Shown piece by piece: positions 40,105 to 48,969 of a stretch of 64,000 nucleotides of DNA (position 1 is the first letter of the stretch; each line of letters starts with the position of its first letter). The notes below the pieces were generated by a model. That model saw nothing but the letters and a program-made list of their open reading frames with translations, was not told the origin of the DNA and did no database searches. This DNA is from Acidimicrobiaceae bacterium (lineage in GTDB: Bacteria > Actinomycetota > Acidimicrobiia > Acidimicrobiales > Ilumatobacteraceae). The DNA lies in assembly GCA_020637235.1 (NCBI GenBank), contig JACJWG010000005.1, forward strand, positions 124,001-188,000. The letters run 5' to 3'. Position numbers and translations under genes: made by a program.

Positions 40105-40797
40105 ATGTCCGGACTCCGTGCACGTGTCCGCGCCGAGCTGACGGCCGAGATCAAGCGGCTCGCCCGCGCCCAGATGGAGGCCCAGGGTCCGAACGACCTC
40201 AACCTTCGGGCCATCGCGCGCGAACTCGGCATGGTGAGTTCGGCCGTGTACCGGTACTTCGCCTCGCGCGACGAGCTGTTGACCGCGCTGATCATCGACG
40301 CCTACGACGAGCTCGGCCGGACGGCCGAGGACGCCGATGCGGGGTGCGACCCGGCCGACACCGTGGGCCGTTTCGTGACCGTCGCCACCGCGATCTACCG
40401 GTGGGCGCGCACCTCGCCGAGCCAGTACCTGCTGTTGTTCGGCACCCCGGTGCCCGGGTACGCCGCACCGATCGACACCGTCGCCGCGGCGATCCGTGTG
40501 ACGACGGTGCTCCAGCACATCCTCGACGAAGCAGGGCGCCAGGGTGCGACGCCGGCGGTCGCGCCGATCGTGCCGCCCACCGTGCAGCCCGACCTCGCCA
40601 CCGTTCGAGCGCTCACCGATTCGACGGTGAGCGACCAACTCCTGCTCACCGGCCTGCAGTCGTGGACGGCGATGTTCGGGGCGATCACGTTCATCCTGAA
40701 CGGCCAGTTCCGGAACGTCGTCGGGGACGTGGACGCGCTGTTCGGCGCGTTCGCCGACCTGCTCGCTCGACAGGTGATCGGCGCTCGCCACGACTGA
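40105..40797 (+). CDS. TetR/AcrR family transcriptional regulator
   Basis: A 230-aa regulator. The HTH is at residues 30-60 (LNLRAIARELGMVSSAVYRYFASRDELLTALI). The C-terminal ligand domain is typical of the TetR_C_13-like group, with WARTSPSQYLLLFGTPVPGY. It very likely represses itself and the divergent epimerase gene through the palindromes at 40020-40070. The ligand is unknown. Confidence 0.9.
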   Translation: MSGLRARVRAELTAEIKRLARAQMEAQGPNDLNLRAIARELGMVSSAVYRYFASRDELLTALIIDAYDELGRTAEDADAGCDPADTVGRFVTVATAIYRWARTSPSQYLLLFGTPVPGYAAPIDTVAAAIRVTTVLQHILDEAGRQGATPAVAPIVPPTVQPDLATVRALTDSTVSDQLLLTGLQSWTAMFGAITFILNGQFRNVVGDVDALFGAFADLLARQVIGARHD

Positions 40798-40851
40798 TCC
40801 TCCTCGAGCGTTCGCCGGTCGCGCGAGCTCCGGCCCGGGAACCGCAGTCCC

Positions 40852-41844
40852 ATGGCCGATCGTCGAACACACATGACCGTGAACACCCCCCGTCGAAACC
40901 CGTCGCGCACCGGTGCCGTCAGCCGCCGCCGCCTCCTCACCGGACTCGTCGTCACCCCGCTCCTCGCGGCCGCCGTCGCCGCATGTGGCGACCCCGACAC
41001 CGAACCGGCGGCCACCGACCCCACGACCGGGCCGACCGCCACGGACCCGACCGCCACGGACCCGACGGCCACGAGCACGCCGGGCGCGGCGATCACGTAC
41101 CCGACCGATGCCACCACCGCCGTCGTCCGATACGCATACGAGGGCGGCTTCGTCCCCGTCGAGGTGGCCTTCACCCAGCTCCCGAACCTGGTGGTGTCGG
41201 GCGACGGCCGGGTGTACCGGCCCGCCGCCACGACGGCGATCTACCCGGGGCCGCTCGTGCAGCCGTTCACGGTGCGCACCATCACCGACGAGGGTGTGCA
41301 GACGCTGCTCGCGCTCGCCGACGAGCACGGCCTCCTCGCGCCACCGCCCGACTACAGCGCCGAGCTGAACATCGCCGACGCCCCGGACACCGTGGTGCGA
41401 CTGCAGGCAGCGGACGGCTCGTACGAACACCGCGCCTACGCACTCGGCATCGCCGCAGCCGACGACGACCCCGAGTCCGAGCTCACCGAGCCTCGGCGGC
41501 AGCTCGCCCGGTTCGTGCAGGCGCTGGTCGCGCTCGAGGACACCGTGGGCGCCGCTGCGCTCGGCGAGGAGACCATCGTCGAACCTGAGGCCTACCGCCT
41601 GCGGGCCACGCCGGTCGACGAGTCGACGCTCGGCGGGTTGGAGGTCGAGCCGACGTTCGTCGACTGGCCGGCAGCGGCCGGGCTCGATCTCGCCACGGCA
41701 TCCTCCTGCGCCACGGTGACGGCGACGCAGGTCGGCGACACGTTCGCCGACGCGACGCAGACCACCTACTTCCGCCAGGACGGAGCGACCTATCAGCTCG
41801 CCGTCGCCATCGTGTTGCCGGGCGACGCCGGGTGCGACAGCTGA
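40852..41844 (+). CDS. Tat-type lipoprotein of unknown function
   Basis: A 330-aa exported protein. The twin-Arg signal SRRRLLTGLVVTPLLAAAVAAC ends in a lipobox Cys near residue 45, followed by a Thr/Asp/Pro linker (ATDPTATDPTAT) and a folded domain of about 240 residues without a recognised family. ATG 40852 is taken; ATG 40873 is also plausible. Downstream lies the large secreted dehydrogenase. Confidence 0.75.
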   Translation: MADRRTHMTVNTPRRNPSRTGAVSRRRLLTGLVVTPLLAAAVAACGDPDTEPAATDPTTGPTATDPTATDPTATSTPGAAITYPTDATTAVVRYAYEGGFVPVEVAFTQLPNLVVSGDGRVYRPAATTAIYPGPLVQPFTVRTITDEGVQTLLALADEHGLLAPPPDYSAELNIADAPDTVVRLQAADGSYEHRAYALGIAAADDDPESELTEPRRQLARFVQALVALEDTVGAAALGEETIVEPEAYRLRATPVDESTLGGLEVEPTFVDWPAAAGLDLATASSCATVTATQVGDTFADATQTTYFRQDGATYQLAVAIVLPGDAGCDS

Positions 41845-41956
41845 TCGACGCGGTCGATCACCCCGACGACGACGTCCGACTCGCCCTGAGTAGGGTCGGC
41901 GCGGGCGGCGGCACCACCGACTCCGGTCGTTGCGGGGTCCGATCTCGGAGGAACAC

Positions 41957-44383
41957 GTGGCTCGTCGCTCTCGCTCGCTCGTCGTCCGCTCGCTCGTCGT
42001 CCGCTCGCTCGTCGCTGCGGCGCTCGCCGCACCCGTGGTCGGCGCGCCGCTGGGCATCGGTCCGAGCGCGCCGGTCGTGTCCGCCGCACCCGTCGGCTTC
42101 GTCGAGAGCGTCGTCGGTGAGGTGCCGGCACCCGTCGCCGTGCGCGAGCTCGCTCCGGGTCTCGTGGCCGTGCTCGGCAAGGCGGGCACGGTGCACCTCG
42201 TGCGTGACGGCGAGCTGCTGCCCGAACCCGCGCTCACGCTGGCCGGCGTGTGCACCGAGAGCGAACGTGGCCTGCTCGGCGTGGCCGCCGGCCCCGATCT
42301 GTCCACCACCGGTCACGTGTACCTCTACGCGACGCGGCGCGAACCCTCGGCGCCCGGCGGGTGCGTCAATCGGGTGAGCCGGTTCGCCCTCAGCGGCGAC
42401 CGGATCGATCCGGCGAGCGAGGTGGTGCTCGTCGATGGCATCAGTTCGGTGGCCGGCAACCACAACGGCGGCGACCTGGAGATCGGCAAGGACGCGATGT
42501 TGTACGTCGCCGTGGGTGACGCCGGTCGCGACCCTCGCGGCGACTCCGGGTCGGCCGGTGCCAACGACGCGGCGCAGGACCTGTCGCTCCTGAACGGCAA
42601 GATCCTGCGTGTCGATCCGGCGACCGGCGGCCCGGCGCCGGGCAACCCGTACAGCGGTCCGGGGACGGCGAGTTGTCGCACCCGGGGCAACACCGCGGCC
42701 ACGCCGGCCACGACGTGTCAGGAGATCTTCGCCTCCGGGTTCCGCAACCCGTGGCGGTTCGCGTTCGACCCCGACGCCGCTGGCGTGCGGGCCTTCGTCA
42801 ACGACGTCGGTCAGGGAACTCGCGAGGAGGTCGACGAGCTCGTGGCGGGAGGCAACTACGGCTGGCCGATGCGCGAGGGTGCGTGCCCCCAGGGTCAGAG
42901 CCCGCCCTGTCCCGGCCCGACCGGCGGCCTGATCGATCCGATCACCGACTACGGCCGGAACCTCGGCACGTACATCACCGGTGGCACGTTCGTGCCGGCC
43001 GGTCGTTGGCCCGCGGCGTACGACGGGGCCTACCTGTTCGGCGACGGCGGCAGTGGCCGGATCTGGCTGCGGTCGAGCAGTGGCGCGGTCGACTACGCCA
43101 CCCCGTTCCACGTCGCCGACGGCGTGAGCGACATGGACGTCGTCACCGAACCGGGCGGAACGGCGCTCTACGTGGTGCTCACCGGTTCGAACGAGGTGCG
43201 TCGGATCGTGTATCCCCGCCAACCGTCACCCTCGCCGTCGGGTCCGCTGGCGTACGCACCGCTGGAAGTCGCGCAGCGGGTGTTCGATTCCCGCCGTCCC
43301 GCCGACGGCGGGACGCCGCTGGCCGGGAACACGACGCGCCTCGTCGCGACCGGCGTCGATGCCACCACCCGCGCCGTCCTGGTGAACATCGCCTACGTCG
43401 AGCCGGCCGCGGACGGGTTCCTCGTGGCGTGGGCGGCCGGCGGCAGCCGACCTGCGACGTCGAACCTCAACGCGCTCGCCGGCGAGGTGGTGGCGAACGC
43501 GGCGATCGTGCCGGTGGACGGACAGGGCCGGATCCAGGTGCTCACCAACACCCCGGCCCACGTGGTGATCGATCTGCTCGGCCGGTTCGACGAGGTGCCC
43601 GGCGCGGTGGCGGCCGGACGGTTCGTGCCGCTGACGCCCACGCGCCTGATCGACACGCGCGATCCGAGTGGCATCGACAACAGCTACACCGAGCGCGTCG
43701 CCGAGGGATTGCCGGTGGTGAACGCGCCCGTGGCCGGACGTCGGGGCACGCCGGGCTCGGGCATCGGCGCCGTGGTGCTGACGGTGACGGCGGTGTCGTC
43801 GCCCACCAGCGGCGGGGGCTGGTTGGCGGTCGCGCCCGGCGGCGCGTCCCGACCGCCGACGTCGAACCTGAACACCGGCGGTCGCGGCGACATCCGCCCG
43901 AACCTCGTCGTGGTGCCGCTCGGCGCCGACGGTTCGATCGACGTGCACCTGTTCGCGATCGACGACGTGGTGGTCGACGTCACCGGCTACATGACCGACG
44001 CCTCGGCGCCGGCGTCGACCGTCGGGCGGTTCCGCTCGTTCTCGAGTCCGTCCCGCGAGGTGGACACGCGAACGCCCCTGGGGTTCGCCCGTCCGGACGC
44101 GACCGACACACGGCTGCTCGACCCGGGGCAGGTGCCGCCAGGCGCGATCGGCGTGGCGCAGAACGTGACGATCGTCGACAACGCCGGCGCCGGTTTCGTC
44201 ACCTCGTACCCGGACGGGCCGCTGCCGTTGGCGAGCACCGCCAACGCGAGCGGCCCCGATCAGTTGCGCGCAGCCGCAGCACTCACTCCGCTCGCCGCCG
44301 ACGGGACGGTGCGCTACTTCTCGATGACGGCGACCCACCTGGTGGTCGACGTGAGCGGGTGGTTCGAGGGGACGCCGGGCTGA
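41957..44383 (+). CDS. Secreted sugar dehydrogenase-like beta-propeller with three R-x-DTR repeats
   Basis: An 808-aa secreted protein. After a signal peptide (1-45) comes a soluble glucose/sorbosone dehydrogenase-type propeller (about 50-420): NGGDLEIGKDAMLYVAVGDAG, NGKILRVDP and IFASGFRNPWRFAFDP. The last 390 residues are three copies of an actinobacterial surface domain (RVFDSRRP, RLIDTRDP and REVDTRTP as openings; each ends in VVxDxxGWF-like). PQQ-dependent activity is inferred from the fold. GTG 41957 has GGAGGA 5 nt upstream and TAGGGT at 41891. Its 3' end overlaps nadE. Confidence 0.85.
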   Translation: MARRSRSLVVRSLVVRSLVAAALAAPVVGAPLGIGPSAPVVSAAPVGFVESVVGEVPAPVAVRELAPGLVAVLGKAGTVHLVRDGELLPEPALTLAGVCTESERGLLGVAAGPDLSTTGHVYLYATRREPSAPGGCVNRVSRFALSGDRIDPASEVVLVDGISSVAGNHNGGDLEIGKDAMLYVAVGDAGRDPRGDSGSAGANDAAQDLSLLNGKILRVDPATGGPAPGNPYSGPGTASCRTRGNTAATPATTCQEIFASGFRNPWRFAFDPDAAGVRAFVNDVGQGTREEVDELVAGGNYGWPMREGACPQGQSPPCPGPTGGLIDPITDYGRNLGTYITGGTFVPAGRWPAAYDGAYLFGDGGSGRIWLRSSSGAVDYATPFHVADGVSDMDVVTEPGGTALYVVLTGSNEVRRIVYPRQPSPSPSGPLAYAPLEVAQRVFDSRRPADGGTPLAGNTTRLVATGVDATTRAVLVNIAYVEPAADGFLVAWAAGGSRPATSNLNALAGEVVANAAIVPVDGQGRIQVLTNTPAHVVIDLLGRFDEVPGAVAAGRFVPLTPTRLIDTRDPSGIDNSYTERVAEGLPVVNAPVAGRRGTPGSGIGAVVLTVTAVSSPTSGGGWLAVAPGGASRPPTSNLNTGGRGDIRPNLVVVPLGADGSIDVHLFAIDDVVVDVTGYMTDASAPASTVGRFRSFSSPSREVDTRTPLGFARPDATDTRLLDPGQVPPGAIGVAQNVTIVDNAGAGFVTSYPDGPLPLASTANASGPDQLRAAAALTPLAADGTVRYFSMTATHLVVDVSGWFEGTPG
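41972..42016 (+). repeat. 15-bp tandem repeat in the signal peptide
   Basis: Units at 41972, 41987 and 42002, each encoding R-S-L-V-V (last R-S-L-V-A). The n- and h-region of the signal is built from this repeat. Confidence 0.8.
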
Positions 44384-46466
44384 CACGCCCGGTGCTCCGC
44401 CGGCGGGGCGACTCCTCCGGCAGCGAGACGGGGACACGTGCGTCGAGTTCGGCGAGCCAGGTGGTGGCGGCGGTGTCGCTCGGAGCCCGCCAGTCACCAC
44501 GAGGCGACAGCGAGCCGCCCGCGGACACCTTGGGGCCGTTCGGCATCGCCGATCGTTTGAACTGGCTGAACGCGAAGTATCGGCGCAGGAACACCTCGAG
44601 CCACCGCCGGATGGTGGCGAGGTCGTAGGCGACCTTCTTCGCGTCGGGGAAGGCGTGCGGCCAGTCGCCGGCATCGGTGTCGCGCCACGCGTGCCAGGCG
44701 AGGAACGCGATCTTCGACGGCGCGAAGCCGTAGCGGAGCACGTGGAACAGGGTGAAGTCGTGCAGCGCGTAGGGCCCGATGGTGCCCTCGGTGGACTGCA
44801 CCGACCCGTCGGCCCCGGCCGGCACGAGCTCCGGGGTGATCTCGGTGTCGAGGATCGCCTGCAACGTCACGTCCACCTCGTCGGCGAACTGGTGCGTCGA
44901 GATCACCCAGCGGATGAGGTGCTGGATCAGCGTCTTCGGCACGCCGCCGTTGACGTTGTAGTGGCTCATCTGGTCGCCGACCCCGTACGTGCACCAGCCG
45001 AGGGCGAGTTCGGACAGGTCGCCGGTGCCGAGCACGATGCCGCCGCGCTGGTTGGCGATGCGGAACAGGTAGTCGGTCCGCAGGCCCGCCTGCACGTTCT
45101 CGAACGTGACGTCGTAGACGGGCTCGCCGTCGGCGAAGGGATGGTCGATCTCGTCGAGCATCAACCGAGCCGTGGCCGTGATGTCGAGCTCGGATGCCGT
45201 CACGCCGAGCGCGCGCATCAACTCGTGGGCGTTGCCCTTGGTGTGGTCGCTCGTGGCGAAGCCGGGCATCGTGAAGCCGAGGATGTCGGTGCGCGGTCGG
45301 CCGAGTCGGTCCATCGCCTTCGCGGCGACGATGAGCGCGTGGGTGGAATCGAGTCCGCCCGACACGCCGATCACGATCTTCGGGTGACCGATCGCCCGGA
45401 GGCGCTGCTCGAGCCCGGACACCTGGATGTTGTACGCCTCGTAGCAGTCGAGCTCGAGGCGGGCGTCGTCGGCGGGTACGAACGGGAAGCGCTCGACCTC
45501 GCGACGCAGGCCGAGGTCGCCGGCGGGCGGGTCGAGCACGAACGGCACCGAACGGAATCGACCCGTGCGTGCGGCGTGGGTGCGACGGTTGTCGTCGAAG
45601 GTGCCCATGCGCATCCGCTCGGCGCGCAACAGGTCGAGATCCACATCGGCGACGCTGCGCCTCGGGCCGTCGGGGAAGCGATCCGTCTCTGCGAGCAGCA
45701 CGCCGTTCTCGTAGATCATCGTCTGCCCGTCCCACGACAGATCGGTGGTCGACTCGCCCTCGCCCGCAGCGGCGTACACGTAGGCGGCGAGGCAGCGCGA
45801 CGAGGTGGACTTCACGAGCAGACGGCGGTCCTCGGCCCGCCCGACGGTGATCGGTGAGCCCGAGAGGTTCACGAGGACGGTCGCGCCGGCGAGCGCTGCT
45901 TCGGCGCTGGGCGGGATCGGCACCCACATGTCCTCGCAGATCTCGACGTGCACCACGAGCGCAGGGACGTCGTCGGCGGTGAACAACAGGTCGGGTCCGA
46001 ACGGCACGTCGGCGCCGGCCAGGCGGATGGTCGCACCGCGCAGGTCGTCGCCCGGCGCCATCTGGCGACGCTCGTAGAACTCCCGGTAGGTGGGCAGGTA
46101 GCTCTTCGGCACCACCCCGAGCAGTCGCCCCCGATGGGCGACGACGGCGGTGTTGTACAGCCGGTTGCCGTGGCGCAGCGGCGCTCCGAACACGACCAAC
46201 GGGAGCAGGTCGGCCGTGCCGAGGACGACGTCGCCGACGGCCGCTTCGACGGCGCCGAGCACGGCGTCCTGCAGCAGGAGGTCCTCGATGGAGTAGCCGG
46301 TGAGCGTGAGCTCGGGGAACACGGCCACCGCCACCCCGTCGGCCGCGCACTCGCGCACCTGGTCGAGCACGGCGGCGGCGTTGGCCCGGGGGTCGGCGAG
46401 GGTGGTGCGGGTCGTCACCGCGGCGACCCGAGCGAGACCGTGGGCGTAGAGGGACCGGAAGTCCAT
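44283..46466 (-). CDS. nadE: Glutamine-dependent NAD+ synthetase
   Basis: A 727-aa two-domain enzyme. The nitrilase-like glutaminase domain (1-300) has Glu in PELTLTGYS, Lys in VPKSYLPTYREFYE and Cys in EICEDMW. The synthetase domain (from about 350) has the ATP loop GVSGGLDSTHAL, then GTGDLSELALGW and SQFKRSAMPNGPKVSAGG. It makes NAD from deamido-NAD with glutamine, linking to the nitrogen block. ATG 46466 is 6 nt after CAGGAT. The last 35-40 residues are a basic, Ser/Arg-rich tail encoded in the overlap with the convergent dehydrogenase gene. Confidence 0.95.
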   Translation of the reverse strand: MDFRSLYAHGLARVAAVTTRTTLADPRANAAAVLDQVRECAADGVAVAVFPELTLTGYSIEDLLLQDAVLGAVEAAVGDVVLGTADLLPLVVFGAPLRHGNRLYNTAVVAHRGRLLGVVPKSYLPTYREFYERRQMAPGDDLRGATIRLAGADVPFGPDLLFTADDVPALVVHVEICEDMWVPIPPSAEAALAGATVLVNLSGSPITVGRAEDRRLLVKSTSSRCLAAYVYAAAGEGESTTDLSWDGQTMIYENGVLLAETDRFPDGPRRSVADVDLDLLRAERMRMGTFDDNRRTHAARTGRFRSVPFVLDPPAGDLGLRREVERFPFVPADDARLELDCYEAYNIQVSGLEQRLRAIGHPKIVIGVSGGLDSTHALIVAAKAMDRLGRPRTDILGFTMPGFATSDHTKGNAHELMRALGVTASELDITATARLMLDEIDHPFADGEPVYDVTFENVQAGLRTDYLFRIANQRGGIVLGTGDLSELALGWCTYGVGDQMSHYNVNGGVPKTLIQHLIRWVISTHQFADEVDVTLQAILDTEITPELVPAGADGSVQSTEGTIGPYALHDFTLFHVLRYGFAPSKIAFLAWHAWRDTDAGDWPHAFPDAKKVAYDLATIRRWLEVFLRRYFAFSQFKRSAMPNGPKVSAGGSLSPRGDWRAPSDTAATTWLAELDARVPVSLPEESPRRRSTGRVSPASPRTTRSRRPPGGSPSSRSSAPSRRRRAE

Positions 46467-46509
46467 CCGCACATCCTGCCCGGTTCGGCTGCCGGACAGA
46501 CGCGCAGCG

Positions 46510-47517
46510 TCACGCCACCGAGACGATCGGTCCTTCGATGTCGTTCGAGTGCCGGTGCAGTTCGGCACGCGCAGCATGGCGGATCTCCACGCGCCGCAGC
46601 ATCTGTCCGGCGCGCATCTCGAGCGGGAAGCACCTGGTGCGGGTTCCCGTCCTGACCAGCGCCACCAGCCCGGCTCGAATCCGCCGGTAGGCATCGGGGT
46701 CGTCCGAGGCGCGCACGAGCGCAGCCAGCGGACCGGGCAACGACTCCGTGAACTGCCCGAGGTCGGCCTGACCGAGGATGTCGCTCGCCGAACGGTGGAG
46801 GACGATCCAGTCGCGTCCCTGCAGACGCCAGTCGGCGAGCGACGCCTCGAGGCTGCGTCGGTGGAGGTGGACGGCCGCCAGCGACCGGTCGAACGTCGCA
46901 GGGACGCCGCGCCGGTAGAGCTCGATGCCGTAGAACTTGTCGTCGTGGTACGAGTTCTCCGGCCAGAACCGACCGGCGTCGATGTCGAGGAACGTCGCCC
47001 GGGGATACGACACGTTGCCGGCCCAGATGTTCACCAGGATCCGGTCGGGGTCGCGCTCCCACATGGCCGCGTGCCGCTCATAGCCCCGCGCGTACAGCAG
47101 GGTCGAGAACGAGCCGGCGCGGCGGCCGACGGGGAACGGCGTGGGCATGTACCCGACCACCACGAGCGGTCCGTCGTGGGCGGCGTGGTGTCGGGCGTGA
47201 CCGCTCACCATCCCCGCTCCGGCGAGCACGTCGTCGTCCACGATCAGCACGACGTCCGAACGGCACGCCTCGACGGCCGTGCGACGCCCTCCGATCCGGC
47301 CCAGATCGCGCTCCAGCACGATCGGTCGCAGCCGCGGCTCCCGGCGTGCCATGTCGAGCAGGAGTTCGGCGGTGCCGTCGGTCGAGCCGTTCGAGACGAC
47401 CACCACCTCGAGCGTGCCCGGATCGTCGAGCAGCGGGGGAAGCACCCGTCGGAGGCTGTCGACCCGGTTGTGCGTCGACATCGCGACCGAGATCGGTGGC
47501 ACCGCCGGCGCGCTCAT
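46510..47517 (-). CDS. Family 2 glycosyltransferase
   Basis: A 335-aa soluble GT-A protein: ISVAMSTHNRVDSLRRVLPPLL, VVVSNGSTDGTAELL, VVLIVDDDVLAGAG (metal DXD) and WPENSYHDDKFYGIELYRRG with the later acidic residues. No membrane helix. The sugar acceptor is unknown; an MFS gene lies upstream on the same strand. Start ATG 47517. Confidence 0.85.
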   Translation of the reverse strand: MSAPAVPPISVAMSTHNRVDSLRRVLPPLLDDPGTLEVVVVSNGSTDGTAELLLDMARREPRLRPIVLERDLGRIGGRRTAVEACRSDVVLIVDDDVLAGAGMVSGHARHHAAHDGPLVVVGYMPTPFPVGRRAGSFSTLLYARGYERHAAMWERDPDRILVNIWAGNVSYPRATFLDIDAGRFWPENSYHDDKFYGIELYRRGVPATFDRSLAAVHLHRRSLEASLADWRLQGRDWIVLHRSASDILGQADLGQFTESLPGPLAALVRASDDPDAYRRIRAGLVALVRTGTRTRCFPLEMRAGQMLRRVEIRHAARAELHRHSNDIEGPIVSVA

Positions 47518-47732
47518 GACCTCACGTCCGCGTCGAACGATCGCTGTGCACGCGTCACCGCCATGACGTGCTCCGTTTCTCGGGCGCTCCCCGAAACGGC
47601 CCTCGTGACCGCCACGCGAGCCGACGACAGTCTTCCTCCCCACAGCACGCTCGGCAAGGGCCCGGTGCTGCGGGAGTTCGTGGAGCGGCTGATCGTCCGC
47701 GGCCCCGACCTCGGTGGTCGCCGGGGTGAGGG
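47518..47732. other. Intergenic gap with a weak hairpin
   Basis: The 215 nt between the MFS gene and the glycosyltransferase hold an imperfect inverted repeat (47573-47599, CCGTTT/AAACGG plus CGGG/CCCG) that may end the MFS transcript. No convincing gene. Confidence 0.4.
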
Positions 47733-48911
47733 TCAGCTGTGCGAGAGGTGCCGGCGGACGGCGAGCATGCCGGCGATTGTGCCGCACGCGAGCAGTGCGC
47801 TCATCGCCGCCGGCCACCCGAAGCCCGATCGTTCGTACAGAGCGGTGGCGGGCACCGAGACGATCGCCCGGCCCGACGTGCCGGCGGCGATCATCGCTCC
47901 GACGCCACGGGCGGGTGAGCCCGGCACGAGTCGCGACCCGATCGCGAGCGAGCTGACGATGCCGAACTCGAACCCGAGGATCGCGATGACGAGCAGCACG
48001 ATGCCGACCGCCATCTGGTCGTGCCACAGCGCGAGCACCAGTCCCGTGGGCACCATCAGCGCGGCGCCAACGGCCGTGCTCAGCTCCTTGCCCCAGTGGT
48101 CGGTGTTGCGGGCCGAGGTCAGCGAGGCCGCCAGCTCGCCCACTCCGAGGGCGACGGTGATCGCCGCGAGCCCGACGGCGCCGAGTCCGAAGGTGTCCTC
48201 GAGCCAGCTGCCGAAGGTGACGAACAACGCCTGGCTCGCGCCCATCAGGCACGACACCGACACCACGGCGGCGAGACCCCAGCGTGGGATCTTCCCGGTG
48301 ACGGCCCGCTCGGGCCGCTCGTGCCGTGCGGGCAGCGGCGTCACCCGCCGGTACGCGACCGTGGCCATCACCAGCGCCGCGCCGGCACCGGTGAGGTAGC
48401 CGACCCGCCAGCTGGTGGCCGCCGTCACCAGCCCCATCGTGCTCACACCGATCAGCAGCCCGCCCGCCCACGACGTCTCGGTGAGGCCGACGATCCGGCC
48501 GCGCCGCTCGTAGGGCACCTGTTCGGCGATCCAGCTCGTGAGACCCAGATCGAACAGCACCTTGCTCTGCGCCAGCACCACCAGCGACACCGCCAGCCAC
48601 ACAAGGTGCTGTGCCGACGCCGCGAGCGACGCCCCGAGCGCCACGGCCGCCAGCCCGGCCGACATCGCGGTGCGCTGGCCGAGCCGATCCGCCAGTCGTC
48701 CGGTGAGCGGGGAGAGGAGGCCGGCCAGTTCGGCGAAGGCGAGCGCCACCCCCATCCGGCCGAGCGTCACGTCGAGGCCGCTCGCGATCAGCGCGACGAA
48801 CGGGTAGGTGTACCGGTAGCAGGCGTTGCCGGTGACGCGGGCGAACGTGAGCGGCACGAGGTTGCGGTGCACCTCGGGCACGTCACGGTCGTCGAGGAGG
48901 CGCGCCAGCAC
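47733..48911 (-). CDS. MFS transporter
   Basis: A 392-aa protein with 12 predicted helices. The loop GRLADRLGQRTAMSAGLA after helix 2 is the MFS motif A (G-x3-D-R-x-G-R-R-like). Drug/metabolite exporter type by length. GTG 48911 is 8 nt after TAGCGT on the minus strand. Divergent from lysC with 58 nt between starts. Confidence 0.88.
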   Translation of the reverse strand: MLARLLDDRDVPEVHRNLVPLTFARVTGNACYRYTYPFVALIASGLDVTLGRMGVALAFAELAGLLSPLTGRLADRLGQRTAMSAGLAAVALGASLAASAQHLVWLAVSLVVLAQSKVLFDLGLTSWIAEQVPYERRGRIVGLTETSWAGGLLIGVSTMGLVTAATSWRVGYLTGAGAALVMATVAYRRVTPLPARHERPERAVTGKIPRWGLAAVVSVSCLMGASQALFVTFGSWLEDTFGLGAVGLAAITVALGVGELAASLTSARNTDHWGKELSTAVGAALMVPTGLVLALWHDQMAVGIVLLVIAILGFEFGIVSSLAIGSRLVPGSPARGVGAMIAAGTSGRAIVSVPATALYERSGFGWPAAMSALLACGTIAGMLAVRRHLSHS

Positions 48912-48954
48912 GTCGATCGACGCTAACCGCCGGGGTCGCGGGCGCCGCGATCGG

Positions 48955-48960
48955 TAGCAT
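48955..48960 (+). promoter_or_regulatory. -10 element of lysC
   Basis: TAGCAT, 9 nt before GTG 48970. Confidence 0.4.
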
Positions 48961-48969
48961 CTCCGTCCC

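Noticed and set aside
39022..42309. A 1095-codon open frame on the minus strand
   Set aside because: It lies antisense to the TetR, lipoprotein and dehydrogenase genes and reads as Arg/Gly/Asp-rich low complexity; it is open only because of high GC. The true gene there on the minus strand is the epimerase in another frame.
47518..47732. Possible small plus-strand gene starting near 47563
   Set aside because: The frame continues antisense through the MFS gene with no stop at a sensible place; no ribosome site.
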